A stretch of 64,000 nt of DNA, from NCBI RefSeq assembly GCF_000498475.1, contig NZ_AVBI01000019.1, forward strand, positions 496,001 to 560,000, given 5' to 3'. Shown here piece after piece: positions 16,619 through 24,944 of this stretch; the stretch's first letter is position 1; every line of letters begins with the position of its first letter. Under the pieces are notes generated by a model. That model saw only the letters and a program-made list of their open reading frames with translations. It did no database searches and was not told the origin of the DNA. The DNA comes from Flavobacterium cauense R2A-7. GTDB lineage: Bacteria > Bacteroidota > Bacteroidia > Flavobacteriales > Flavobacteriaceae. The translations under genes and the position numbers were made by a program.

Positions 16619-18136
16619 ATGACACGTATCTTAATTCAACTGTTCTTTTTCCTGTTTGGACTCCACACCGCCATTGCCCAAAACATTACCGCAAAGATTA
16701 TTGATTCCCAAAGCGGCGAAAGTCTTCCCTACGCCAACATTAAGGTTAATGAAACCATAAATCTTATTTCTAACGCCGAGGGTTATTTTACGTTATCGGA
16801 AAGTAACAGTGGTGATACAGCTATTCTGAGTGTCAGTTATCTTGGTTATGCCAAACGCCAAATTACGGTGGGAGAATTGAAAAATCTGCAATACATTATC
16901 AAATTGGAACCCGGTGTTTTTGAATTGGAAACCATGACAATATCCAATATAAAACCAGATCCGAATACCATAATGGCAGAGGTTAAAAAAAATCTTCCTA
17001 TTCATTATAAAAGTAGTGGCAAACTGTCGAAGAACCAACTGTTTTACCGTGAAGCCACTGTTTTCAAACCCAAAAACATCAATATTGAATTCACAAAATC
17101 AACAGGGTTTTCAAAAAAAGGTCTTGAAGCTGCTAATAAAGATTTGAATACGTTTACTTCCAAACTCATTTCCAATCCGCCGCAGGAATTTAAAGATATG
17201 CTTTGCAATTATTATTCCGGCACAAAAATGAAAGACAATAAGCCCATTTTCAGTCAAAAACTTGAAGTGAAAAAAGCAATCATTCTCAAAGACGAAAATC
17301 GTTCGTTTTCACTTGACGACATGCAAGAAACCGGAACAAATATTTTGCTGAAGCATTTAGATTCCACAAAATTTTACCGGGTTAAAAGTGGTCTTTTCGG
17401 TTCCCGTGATACAATTTCAATGCGAAAAGGATACAATGAGAAGAAAAAGAAAACGGAAACAAGCAGAGTATCCTCTTCAAAAACCGGTATTACATCGTTT
17501 GTATATCAAAACAGCTTTTTAAACAGCACTCAAATGAATTTTGTAAACCAACCTGAGTTATATGATTATACTTATGAGGGCAAAATTTACAATAATGATG
17601 ATGAAACAGTATATGTTTTAAGTTTTAAACCAAGAAAAAGTAAAGCAAAACATACCGGAAAACTATACATTTCAGCAGCGGATTATGCTGTTGTTCGATG
17701 CGACTATACATTAGCGGAAGGAAAAAACCTGAACGGATTCAACATGAAATTCCTTTTGGGAGTAAAAGTATTCGAAAATATAAACAAAGGAACCCTTATC
17801 TTCAAGAAAAACCCAATCAGCAGCGGATATTATCTGCAGTATGCTTCTTCAGAATCTGGTCAGTATTTTTACATAAACAGACCTCTTAAATTTATAGAAC
17901 TTACCGATAGTGAAAAAGATGTAGTTGCTTTTGATCTGAAAGTTGAAGGAAATTCGGTTGAAAAAACAGAATATCTCAACATATCGAAATCTGAAATCGA
18001 TGAAACGGATTTTGAAAAAATCAAAGAAGAAGAATTTAACTACACAAAACTTCAGCGATACGATCCTAAAATCTGGAAAGATTTTGTTTCCATCGAGCCT
18101 TTAGAAGAAATGAAACAATTTAGAGTTGTTGAGTAG
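16619..18136 (+). CDS. Secreted/envelope protein with carboxypeptidase-regulatory-like domain
   Basis: 505 residues from ATG 16619, chosen because MTRILIQLFFFLFGLHTAIAQ is a signal peptide; the frame is open further upstream without such a signal. Residues 22-100 form a CarboxypepD_reg-like beta-sandwich (AKIIDSQSGESLPYANIKV ... SYLGYAKRQITVGEL), common at the N-terminus of Bacteroidota envelope proteins. The remainder has no motif I can name. No TonB plug or barrel follows, so it is not a SusC-type transporter. It stands alone before a terminator. Confidence 0.75.
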   Translation: MTRILIQLFFFLFGLHTAIAQNITAKIIDSQSGESLPYANIKVNETINLISNAEGYFTLSESNSGDTAILSVSYLGYAKRQITVGELKNLQYIIKLEPGVFELETMTISNIKPDPNTIMAEVKKNLPIHYKSSGKLSKNQLFYREATVFKPKNINIEFTKSTGFSKKGLEAANKDLNTFTSKLISNPPQEFKDMLCNYYSGTKMKDNKPIFSQKLEVKKAIILKDENRSFSLDDMQETGTNILLKHLDSTKFYRVKSGLFGSRDTISMRKGYNEKKKKTETSRVSSSKTGITSFVYQNSFLNSTQMNFVNQPELYDYTYEGKIYNNDDETVYVLSFKPRKSKAKHTGKLYISAADYAVVRCDYTLAEGKNLNGFNMKFLLGVKVFENINKGTLIFKKNPISSGYYLQYASSESGQYFYINRPLKFIELTDSEKDVVAFDLKVEGNSVEKTEYLNISKSEIDETDFEKIKEEEFNYTKLQRYDPKIWKDFVSIEPLEEMKQFRVVE

Positions 18137-18172
18137 TCGTTTAAAAAAAATAGACAGAAACAGATAAACTAA

Positions 18173-18214
18173 AAAACCGCAGATTCACAATTCAGTGATT
18201 CTGCGGTTTCTTTT
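18173..18214. terminator. Bidirectional terminator
   Basis: AAACCGCAGATTCAC / GTGATTCTGCGGTTT (one mismatch, six-base loop) is flanked by A and T tracts between the convergent genes ending at 18136 and 18248. Confidence 0.85.
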
Positions 18215-18247
18215 TACAAGGCTGTTTTACCTTAATTATGCAGTGAA

Positions 18248-18478
18248 TTAGTTTTTCAGCATCGAAAAAATTTCGTCTTTTATAAAAAGTAATCTGGCTT
18301 TTTTCTCGTGCATTGCTTCGTCAATAACAACTTCTTCCCCCATATTAATGCGGTGGATTTCATGTTCCAGTTCATGATATTCGTCAAACAATTCTCTGAA
18401 ATGAGGATCAGACACTTTTAATTGGTGAATTTTGTCTTGATGCTCCGGAAACTCGTGTAATAAATCGTGTCTTTCCAT
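18248..18478 (-). CDS. YdcH-like (DUF465) small protein
   Basis: 76 residues from ATG 18478 (MERHDLLHEFPEHQDKIHQL). It is a charged, mostly helical hairpin with HFRELFDEYHELEHEIHRI, the pattern of the DUF465/YdcH family. Function unknown. It lies 41 bp downstream of the safE-like gene and may be the end of the cbb3 operon. Confidence 0.75.
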   Translation of the reverse strand: MERHDLLHEFPEHQDKIHQLKVSDPHFRELFDEYHELEHEIHRINMGEEVVIDEAMHEKKARLLFIKDEIFSMLKN

Positions 18479-18519
18479 ATTATCCAAATTATTAAGTTAA
18501 TTTCTTACTATAAAGTTAC

Positions 18520-19227
18520 TTATTCTGTTTTACATATCGTTTCACTCTGCACAAAAAGACTAGTGTTGCTAGGCGAAACAAAAGGAATATCCAAACCTAA
18601 TCCGCGCATGATGAATAACATTCCGATGCAAACGGTTATAATTGGTATGACTTTCTGAATTTTATTGCGAATCGGTACGGTTAATAAATCTGACACATAA
18701 ACCACAAGGCTCATCATCGGAATTGTTCCTAAACCGTATAAAAACATATAGGCAACACCAAGGGTTTCATTTTGCATGGCAATGGCGCCAAAAAGCGCAA
18801 CATACACCAATCCGCAAGGTAAAAACCCATTTAATAGTCCGATAGTATAAAGCGCTTTGAATGATTTCTTTTTAAACTGGCTTCCCAATTTTGTTTTCAC
18901 AAAGGAAATCGCTTTATAAACCGGTTTTGAGAAATTATATTGGGCGAAGACTTTTTCCGGAATTAAAACGAATGCAATCATCAAAATGCCAATGACAATA
19001 GACAACTGCTGTTGCATTCCTGCCAGAAAAAGCCCTTTACCCAACAAACCAAAAACCAAACCTAACGTCATGTAGGCTGTTATTCTGCCTATATGATACG
19101 TAAGAAGCTGTATTACTTTTTTAGTCGGATTCTTATGATCTACCGGCAACATCATTGCGATGGGACCACACATCCCAACACAGTGTAAACTGCTGATTAA
19201 TCCTAATATAAGTCCCGAAAAAAACAT
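18520..19227 (-). CDS. Sulfite exporter TauE/SafE-type (DsbD/UreH-like) membrane protein
   Basis: 235 residues with about six membrane segments. The first helix carries HCVGMCGP (near residue 16), a His-Cys-Met metal-handling signature seen in the UreH/DsbD-like proteins encoded with cbb3 oxidases in many bacteria. Location after fixH in the cco cluster, with a 3-bp gap, argues for a part in copper delivery or redox maturation of the oxidase rather than sulfite export. The exact substrate is unknown. Confidence 0.78.
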   Translation of the reverse strand: MFFSGLILGLISSLHCVGMCGPIAMMLPVDHKNPTKKVIQLLTYHIGRITAYMTLGLVFGLLGKGLFLAGMQQQLSIVIGILMIAFVLIPEKVFAQYNFSKPVYKAISFVKTKLGSQFKKKSFKALYTIGLLNGFLPCGLVYVALFGAIAMQNETLGVAYMFLYGLGTIPMMSLVVYVSDLLTVPIRNKIQKVIPIITVCIGMLFIMRGLGLDIPFVSPSNTSLFVQSETICKTE

Positions 19228-19230
19228 GAT

Positions 19231-19677
19231 TTATAAATTTATCTCTTTTTTATTCAGGTATTCTTTACCTTCATATTCCCATTCAATGGAAATGTCCCAA
19301 CGACCGTCAACCAAATTTGTTTTAGGTATGAGCAAATTAGAAGAAGACAACGAAATCGGAATTTCGAAATCTAATTTCTGGTTCGACGGTCGGTATAAGG
19401 ACACTTTTCCTTTTATTTTCTTGAAGTCAAAATCTTTTGGAAAAGCGATCTGCAATCCGTTTTCAGTGGATTCGATTGCGATTTTTTCACTCAGATTATT
19501 GGCATTTTGCTGCTTGTCCAACTGCCCCTGAAAGTTCAGTTCTTTTTTATAATATTCTTCAGTAACCATTTCATGGTCGTACTGCGAATCGGATTGTACT
19601 TTGAAAACGAAGTATAAAATAAACGTCATAAACAAAGCAAATGCTATCACAATTGAAGTTCCCCAATTCAATTTCAT
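19231..19677 (-). CDS. fixH: FixH-family protein
   Basis: 148 residues from ATG 19677 (MKLNWGTSIVIAFALFMTF), with one N-terminal membrane helix and a periplasmic beta-rich domain ending in the sequence WDISIEWEYEGKEYLNKKEINL. FixH/CcoH proteins assist cbb3 oxidase assembly, apparently together with CcoI and CcoG. The upstream in-frame extension to 19782 lacks any domain and is rejected. A 180-bp gap separates it from ccoG. Confidence 0.85.
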   Translation of the reverse strand: MKLNWGTSIVIAFALFMTFILYFVFKVQSDSQYDHEMVTEEYYKKELNFQGQLDKQQNANNLSEKIAIESTENGLQIAFPKDFDFKKIKGKVSLYRPSNQKLDFEIPISLSSSNLLIPKTNLVDGRWDISIEWEYEGKEYLNKKEINL

Positions 19678-19745
19678 AATTTTTCTTTTTTGAAGCGAAT
19701 GGCCGGTGTTGTGTCGGTTATCGCAATTCCTGCTGTTGTTGCAAT

Positions 19746-19768
19746 CTTCCTGCGAAAAAGCAGGAAGG
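19746..19768. other. Hairpin in the ccoG-fixH spacer
   Basis: CTTCCTGC / GCAGGAAG with a GAAAAA loop, in the 180-bp spacer between ccoG and fixH. There is no T-run after it on the minus strand, so it is unlikely to be an intrinsic terminator. It could be an mRNA-processing or stabilising structure that sets the level of fixH relative to ccoG. Confidence 0.5.
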
Positions 19769-19857
19769 ATTTTCTCGTCCATCAGGGCTATTCAGCCAAC
19801 AATCCGCTTGTTTGTTATTTTCCCTCTTTCATGTATTCCTTTCACTTAACCCTTTCA

Positions 19858-21276
19858 TTAATTAAAACTTCTAGGACCCAGGAAATTTGTTGTTGTGGTT
19901 TCAAGGAGCAAATCGCCATCATAAACCTCAATTTTCACTTTGGTTTTATCGCCTTTTAAAAGTGCCGGACTAATCTCAATAAACAAAGTTCCTTGCGCCA
20001 AAGCTTCTTTTTTAACTTTGAAAACCGGTTTCCCTACCACTTTAATTTCGCCTTTGATATTGGCCAGTTTAAAATGAACGTGATCGAAATCCTTAACCGT
20101 TTTATTTACAATTTTATACGTAAACACGTTACTGATTTTATCACCTTTGTGTTCAAACAACTGTCCCGGTAAACGTAAAACCGTGGCTTGTACATCATTT
20201 CGAAGGAACAACAATCCGATAAAAATTCCGGTCAGAATAGTCAAAACCGCAACATAACCTTTCATTCTAGTGGTGAAAACGAATTTTTCCTTTTTCACAA
20301 TCTCATCTTCCGATGCGAAGCGAATCAGACCTTTCGGTAAATTCACACTTTCCATGATAAAATCACATTCGTCGATACAAGCGGTGCAATTTACACATTC
20401 CAGCTGCGTACCGTTTCGGATATCGATTCCGGTCGGACAAACATTAACACATTGATGGCAATCGATACAATCCCCTTTTCCCAATGCCGCTCTGTCTTCG
20501 TTTTTCTTGAATTTGGCGCGACCGTTTTCTGCCTCACCTCTTTTATGATCGTAGGCTACAACAATCGTTTTGTTATCCAGTAAAACACCTTGCAATCTTC
20601 CGTACGGACAGGCAATGATACAAACCTGTTCTCTAAACCACGCATAGATGAAATAGAAAACAGCAGTAAAAATCAATAAAGCAATGAGCGTACTGGTATT
20701 GTGTGCCGGCCCTTCCGTAACCATTTTTATGAGCTCGTGGCTTCCAATAACATAAGCTAAAAAGATGTTTGCAATCAGAAAAGAAATAATAAAAAAGATA
20801 ATCCATTTCGTTACCCTCTTTCTGATTTTCTCAGCATCCCAAGCTTGCTTGTTCAGTTTAATTTGTGCACCTCTGTCGCCGTCAATCCAAAATTCAATTC
20901 TTCTGAAAACCATTTCCATAAAAATGGTTTGCGGGCAAATCCATCCGCAGAAAATACGGCCAAAGGCAACTGTAAATAAAGTCAGACTCACCACTCCGAT
21001 AATCATCGTGATCACGAACAGGTAAAAATCCTGTGGCCAAAACGGAAATCCGAAAATATTGAACTTCCTGTCGATTACATTAAAAAGCAGAAACTGGTTT
21101 CCGTTGATTTTGATAAACGGTGCTGCGAACAAAAAAAGTAATAAAAGATAACTTACCCATTTTCTTCTGTCATACCATTTTCCTTTTGGGATTTTAGGAA
21201 AAACCCAGGCACGTTTGCCTTCTTTATCAATGGTTCCGATGGAATCTCTAAAACTTTCGTCCGGTAAATTTGCCAT
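19858..21276 (-). CDS. ccoG: Cytochrome c oxidase accessory protein CcoG (copper reductase)
   Basis: 472 residues. Membrane helices lie at about 40-60, 85-110, 160-210 and 340-360. Cluster motifs include CGWICPQTIFMEMVFRRIE, CIIACPYGRLQ and the paired ferredoxin motifs CIDCHQCVNVCPTG and CVNCTACIDECD; a periplasmic Ig-like FixG_C domain forms the C-terminus. In characterised bacteria CcoG reduces Cu(II) to Cu(I) for oxidase assembly. It sits between ccoP and fixH, as usual. Confidence 0.94.
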   Translation of the reverse strand: MANLPDESFRDSIGTIDKEGKRAWVFPKIPKGKWYDRRKWVSYLLLLFLFAAPFIKINGNQFLLFNVIDRKFNIFGFPFWPQDFYLFVITMIIGVVSLTLFTVAFGRIFCGWICPQTIFMEMVFRRIEFWIDGDRGAQIKLNKQAWDAEKIRKRVTKWIIFFIISFLIANIFLAYVIGSHELIKMVTEGPAHNTSTLIALLIFTAVFYFIYAWFREQVCIIACPYGRLQGVLLDNKTIVVAYDHKRGEAENGRAKFKKNEDRAALGKGDCIDCHQCVNVCPTGIDIRNGTQLECVNCTACIDECDFIMESVNLPKGLIRFASEDEIVKKEKFVFTTRMKGYVAVLTILTGIFIGLLFLRNDVQATVLRLPGQLFEHKGDKISNVFTYKIVNKTVKDFDHVHFKLANIKGEIKVVGKPVFKVKKEALAQGTLFIEISPALLKGDKTKVKIEVYDGDLLLETTTTNFLGPRSFN

Positions 21277-21348
21277 TTGATTTTGATTGTTGTTATTAAT
21301 TAATTTTTACGTTCTCTAAATTAATCAATAACGGTTTATTTTTCTAGC

Positions 21349-22227
21349 TTATTGTTCAGTCCAAACCTCACCTTCCGGAGCTTTTGGATCTTTCGGATTA
21401 CTTCCCTGAAGACTTAAAACATAACTGGCCACTTTCTGAATTTCAGAAGGTTTGATTGTTGTTTTCCAGGAAACCATTCCTTTTCCGTCACGGCCACCTT
21501 CCATAATCGTATTGAAGACGTTTTTGATTCCGCCACCCAAAATCCATTGATTATCGGTTAGGTTTGGTCCGATTGCACCTCCGGCATCAGCACGGTGACA
21601 CGCCACACAGTTGGTTTCGAAAATTGCTTTTCCAGCGTCTAAATCAGCTTTTTCGGTTAATAATGTCACTTTTTCTTTGTCCATTACATCCGGTGCGGTT
21701 TTCTTGTATTCTTCAACGGCTATTTTAGCTTCGGCCATTGCTTTGTTGAATTCGGTAGTCTGATCGTCGTGTCCTAAAATGTGGAAACGAACCAGGTAAA
21801 TAAAAGCAAATGCAATACAACCGTAGAACAGGTACACCCACCATGGCGGAAGTACGTTGTCTAATTCTCTGATACCATCGTATTCATGATTCAGTAATAA
21901 TTCGCCTTCTTCTTCCACTTTATTGGAACGCATTAATTTGTGCATCCAATTTTTGTAAAAGGCAGTTTCCGAAAACGGAAGGTTTTCCTCTTCTTCTTTC
22001 GCTTTACGCTGTTCTTCGGTAAGCAAACTGTTTACAATATTGTGGGTTGCTTTCAGTACAATTTCCATTGCTACCATTACGAAAAGGAAAAGCAAAAGCA
22101 GTACTGAAACGATTGGATACTTTATAAAAGCCGGTCTGTCACCGGAGTCGATGAAGAATTCCAAAGCCGCAAAGAAAAGGGCAAATAAAACTGGGATTCG
22201 AACATATATTGGAAAAAACTTTTTCAT
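21349..22227 (-). CDS. ccoP: cbb3-type cytochrome c oxidase subunit III, monoheme
   Basis: 292 residues with an N-terminal membrane pair (about 10-55), a cytosolic linker, a membrane helix after PPWWVYLFYG, and a C-terminal cytochrome c domain. Only one heme-binding CxxCH is present (NCVACHRA, near residue 209) with distal Met in KGMVSW. Proteobacterial CcoP is usually diheme, so this is a shorter electron-entry subunit. Six bp separate it from the ccoQ gene. Confidence 0.93.
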   Translation of the reverse strand: MKKFFPIYVRIPVLFALFFAALEFFIDSGDRPAFIKYPIVSVLLLLFLFVMVAMEIVLKATHNIVNSLLTEEQRKAKEEEENLPFSETAFYKNWMHKLMRSNKVEEEGELLLNHEYDGIRELDNVLPPWWVYLFYGCIAFAFIYLVRFHILGHDDQTTEFNKAMAEAKIAVEEYKKTAPDVMDKEKVTLLTEKADLDAGKAIFETNCVACHRADAGGAIGPNLTDNQWILGGGIKNVFNTIMEGGRDGKGMVSWKTTIKPSEIQKVASYVLSLQGSNPKDPKAPEGEVWTEQ

Positions 22228-22233
22228 GACCTG

Positions 22234-22425
22234 TTAATTTTGAAATTCATTTGTATCATCATTCCCAAAAGGAATATTACTCATTTCGGTAATTTTTTCT
22301 TTTTTGTACGTGAAAACCCAAACATAAAGTCCTACGAAGAAAAGAAAGAAAATAAGTAATGAAATTATCGGATAAATCTCAATTCCTGAGATGTTTTCCA
22401 AATTGTGTTTGATAAACTTTAGCAT
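22234..22425 (-). CDS. ccoQ: cbb3 oxidase small subunit CcoQ-like
   Basis: 63 residues with one membrane helix (YPIISLLIFFLFFVGLYVWVF) followed by a charged, cytoplasmic tail. Size, topology and place between ccoNO and ccoP fit CcoQ, which stabilises the oxidase. Confidence 0.85.
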   Translation of the reverse strand: MLKFIKHNLENISGIEIYPIISLLIFFLFFVGLYVWVFTYKKEKITEMSNIPFGNDDTNEFQN

Positions 22426-22431
22426 ACTTTC

Positions 22432-24627
22432 TTATTTTTTAAGTTGCGCAACATCTTTGATTTTGATGTCCGTTCCAAGACGTTGTAAATAAGCAATGAT
22501 TGCAACAATTTCACGGTCTTTCATCGGAACAAACTTTTCGCCTTTAGCAGCTGCATTTTTCTTACTTTCCTCATAACTTTTCACGAAGTCAGGATCGTTC
22601 GTTAAGTTTTTCTCAATCTGTGCTGTTTGTTTCGCAATGTTTTGTTTTGCATTAGCAATATCAGCATCGGTATAAGGAACACCTAATTTTACCATTACAC
22701 GCATTTTAGCTTCTGTTTTGGAATAATCCATTGGTTCGTTGTCAAACAACCATTTATACCCCGGCATGATAGAACCTGAAGAAGTACTTTGCGGATCCCA
22801 TAAGTGGTTGAAATGCCAGTTATCTGAATATTTTCCACCCACACGCATTAAATCCGGTCCGGTACGTTTTGATCCCCAAAGGAACGGGTGATCGTAAACA
22901 TATTCTCCTGATTTTGAGTATTCACCGTAACGTTCCACTTCAGAACGGAAAGGTCTTACCATTTGAGAGTGACAACCCACACAACCTTCACGGATGTACA
23001 AATCACGTCCTTCCAATTCTAATGGAGAATATGGTTTTACACTGGAGATTGTAGGAATGTTAGATTTTACAATTAACGTAGGTACAATCTGGATGATTCC
23101 ACCGATAAGAATTGCAACAGTAGCCAAAACAGTTAATTGGATAGGTTTTCTTTCCAACCAAGTGTGGAATTTTTCACCTTTCAATCGGTTTGGAGCGATT
23201 CTTTGTAATTCAGGAGCTTCAGCCAATTCGTCTTCGATCGTTTGACCTTGTCTTACTGTCATTATGATGTTGTACACCAAAACGAACAATCCGATAATAA
23301 ATAACGTTCCTCCTACTGCACGCATTGCATACATTGGCATAATCGCTGTAACAGTTTCCAGGAAGTTTCCGTATACTAATGAACCGTCTGGATTAAATTG
23401 TTTCCACATTTGTGCCTGAGCAAAACCGGCAACGTATAATGGAAGTGCATATAAAATGATTCCTAAAGTTCCAATCCAGAAATGGAAATTGGCTAACTTC
23501 AATGAATATAAATTCGTTTTTGTCATTCTTGGAATTAACCAATAAATCATACCAAAAGTCATAAATCCGTTCCAAGCAAGTGCTCCTACGTGAACGTGAG
23601 CTACGATCCAGTCGGTAAAGTGTGCAATGGCATTTACGTTTTTAAGTGAAAGCATCGGTCCTTCAAAAGTAGCCATACCATAACCGGTAATTGCTACTAC
23701 GAAGAATTTCAATACAGGTTCTGTACGTACTTTATCCCAAACACCTCTTAGCGTAAGTAAACCATTAATCATACCACCCCAAGACGGAGCGATTAACATT
23801 ACTGAGAAAACAACCCCTAAATTTTGTGCCCAATCCGGTAAAGAAGTATATAACAAATGGTGAGGTCCCGCCCAGATGTATAAGAAAATTAACGACCAGA
23901 AGTGAACGATGGATAATCTGTAAGAGTAAACAGGACGATTAGCCGCTTTAGGAATAAAGTAATACATTAATCCTAAGAAAGGTGTTGTAAGGAAGAACGC
24001 AACTGCATTGTGTCCGTACCACCATTGTACCAAAGCATCCTGAACACCAGCGTATACGGAATAACTTTTCATTCCGTCTACCGGTAACGCTAAACTGTTG
24101 AAAATATGCAGAACGGCTACCGTTACAAACGTGGCAATGTAAAACCAAATCGCAACATACAAATGACGCTCTCTACGACGTAAAATCGTCATAATCATAT
24201 TGATACCAAAAACCACCCAGATAAGTGCAATCGCGATATCAATTGGCCATTCTAATTCGGCATATTCTTTTGATGTTGTGTACCCTAACGGTAACGAAAT
24301 TGCGGCAGCTACTATAATCAACTGCCATCCCCAGAAATTAATGTTACTTAAAACATCACTGTACATTCTGGTTTTTAACAAACGTTGTAAAGAGTAATAA
24401 ATACCTGCAAAAATAGCATTTCCCACAAAGGCAAAAATTACTGCATTTGTGTGTAAAGGTCTTAAACGACCGTAGCTTAACCAAGGAATTCCATCTGTTA
24501 AGTTCGGAAAAAGATACATGGTTGCCACTAAAAGACCAACGAGCATTCCCACTACTCCAAAAACTATTGAAGCATAGAGGAACTTCTTTACAATTTTGTT
24601 ATCGTAATAAAATTGTTGCATTTCCAT
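22432..24627 (-). CDS. ccoNO: cbb3-type cytochrome c oxidase subunits I and II fused
   Basis: 731 residues. Residues 1 to about 480 are CcoN, with twelve membrane helices and heme/CuB ligand regions such as RPLHTNAVIFAFVGN, WYGHNAVAFFL, GPHHLLY and HVHVGALAWNGF. From about 500 the protein continues as CcoO: one membrane anchor (TVLATVAILIGGIIQIVP) and a c-type heme site REGCVGCHSQM near residue 550. Fused CcoN-CcoO is known in Bacteroidota. It is the catalytic core of a high-affinity oxidase used at low oxygen. The ATG at 24627 is 2 bp from the ccoS stop. Confidence 0.95.
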   Translation of the reverse strand: MEMQQFYYDNKIVKKFLYASIVFGVVGMLVGLLVATMYLFPNLTDGIPWLSYGRLRPLHTNAVIFAFVGNAIFAGIYYSLQRLLKTRMYSDVLSNINFWGWQLIIVAAAISLPLGYTTSKEYAELEWPIDIAIALIWVVFGINMIMTILRRRERHLYVAIWFYIATFVTVAVLHIFNSLALPVDGMKSYSVYAGVQDALVQWWYGHNAVAFFLTTPFLGLMYYFIPKAANRPVYSYRLSIVHFWSLIFLYIWAGPHHLLYTSLPDWAQNLGVVFSVMLIAPSWGGMINGLLTLRGVWDKVRTEPVLKFFVVAITGYGMATFEGPMLSLKNVNAIAHFTDWIVAHVHVGALAWNGFMTFGMIYWLIPRMTKTNLYSLKLANFHFWIGTLGIILYALPLYVAGFAQAQMWKQFNPDGSLVYGNFLETVTAIMPMYAMRAVGGTLFIIGLFVLVYNIIMTVRQGQTIEDELAEAPELQRIAPNRLKGEKFHTWLERKPIQLTVLATVAILIGGIIQIVPTLIVKSNIPTISSVKPYSPLELEGRDLYIREGCVGCHSQMVRPFRSEVERYGEYSKSGEYVYDHPFLWGSKRTGPDLMRVGGKYSDNWHFNHLWDPQSTSSGSIMPGYKWLFDNEPMDYSKTEAKMRVMVKLGVPYTDADIANAKQNIAKQTAQIEKNLTNDPDFVKSYEESKKNAAAKGEKFVPMKDREIVAIIAYLQRLGTDIKIKDVAQLKK

Positions 24628-24629
24628 AA

Positions 24630-24827
24630 TTAGTTCTGTTTTTCTATTTGTGTTCTGATTTGTTCTGATTTGTTTGAATTTTTTTTCAATTCATCGTCAA
24701 AAAGTATTCTGACCGATGGGGTGTAATCGTCGTCGAACTGACCGCTTTTTACTGCTCTGATAAAAATATACAGAAAGACAGCGGCGACTACGATACTGAT
24801 GGAGATTAATAGATAAATTACACTCAT
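24630..24827 (-). CDS. ccoS: cbb3 oxidase assembly protein CcoS
   Basis: 65 residues with one membrane helix (VIYLLISISIVVAAVFLYIFI) then AVKSGQFDDDYTPSVRILFDD; the QFDD signature is typical of CcoS. First gene of the ccoS-NO-Q-P-G-fixH-safE operon. Confidence 0.92.
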   Translation of the reverse strand: MSVIYLLISISIVVAAVFLYIFIRAVKSGQFDDDYTPSVRILFDDELKKNSNKSEQIRTQIEKQN

Positions 24828-24844
24828 ACCTTAAGTTTATTTGA

Positions 24845-24888
24845 CAAAGTTATCCCAGTATATCCTATTAAAATATGACATTTGTCAT
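24845..24888 (-). promoter_or_regulatory. FNR-like operator and promoter of the cco operon
   Basis: The perfect-arm palindrome ATGACATTTGTCAT lies at 24875-24888. On the minus strand it is followed by the -7 element TAACTTTG (24845-24852). The operator centre is about 43 bp before the predicted start, the same geometry as hemN and ccoI. Confidence 0.78.
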
Positions 24889-24944
24889 ACTTAAAATTTT
24901 TGTTAAAATATACGATTTTATTTTCATAACACTATGAAAACTAG

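Noticed and set aside
19746..19768. Intrinsic terminator between ccoG and fixH
   Set aside because: The stem is good but no T-run follows on the transcribed strand.
19678..19782. N-terminal extension of FixH
   Set aside because: The extension is polar, Asn/Cys-rich and would place the membrane helix internally; ATG 19677 gives the normal FixH topology.
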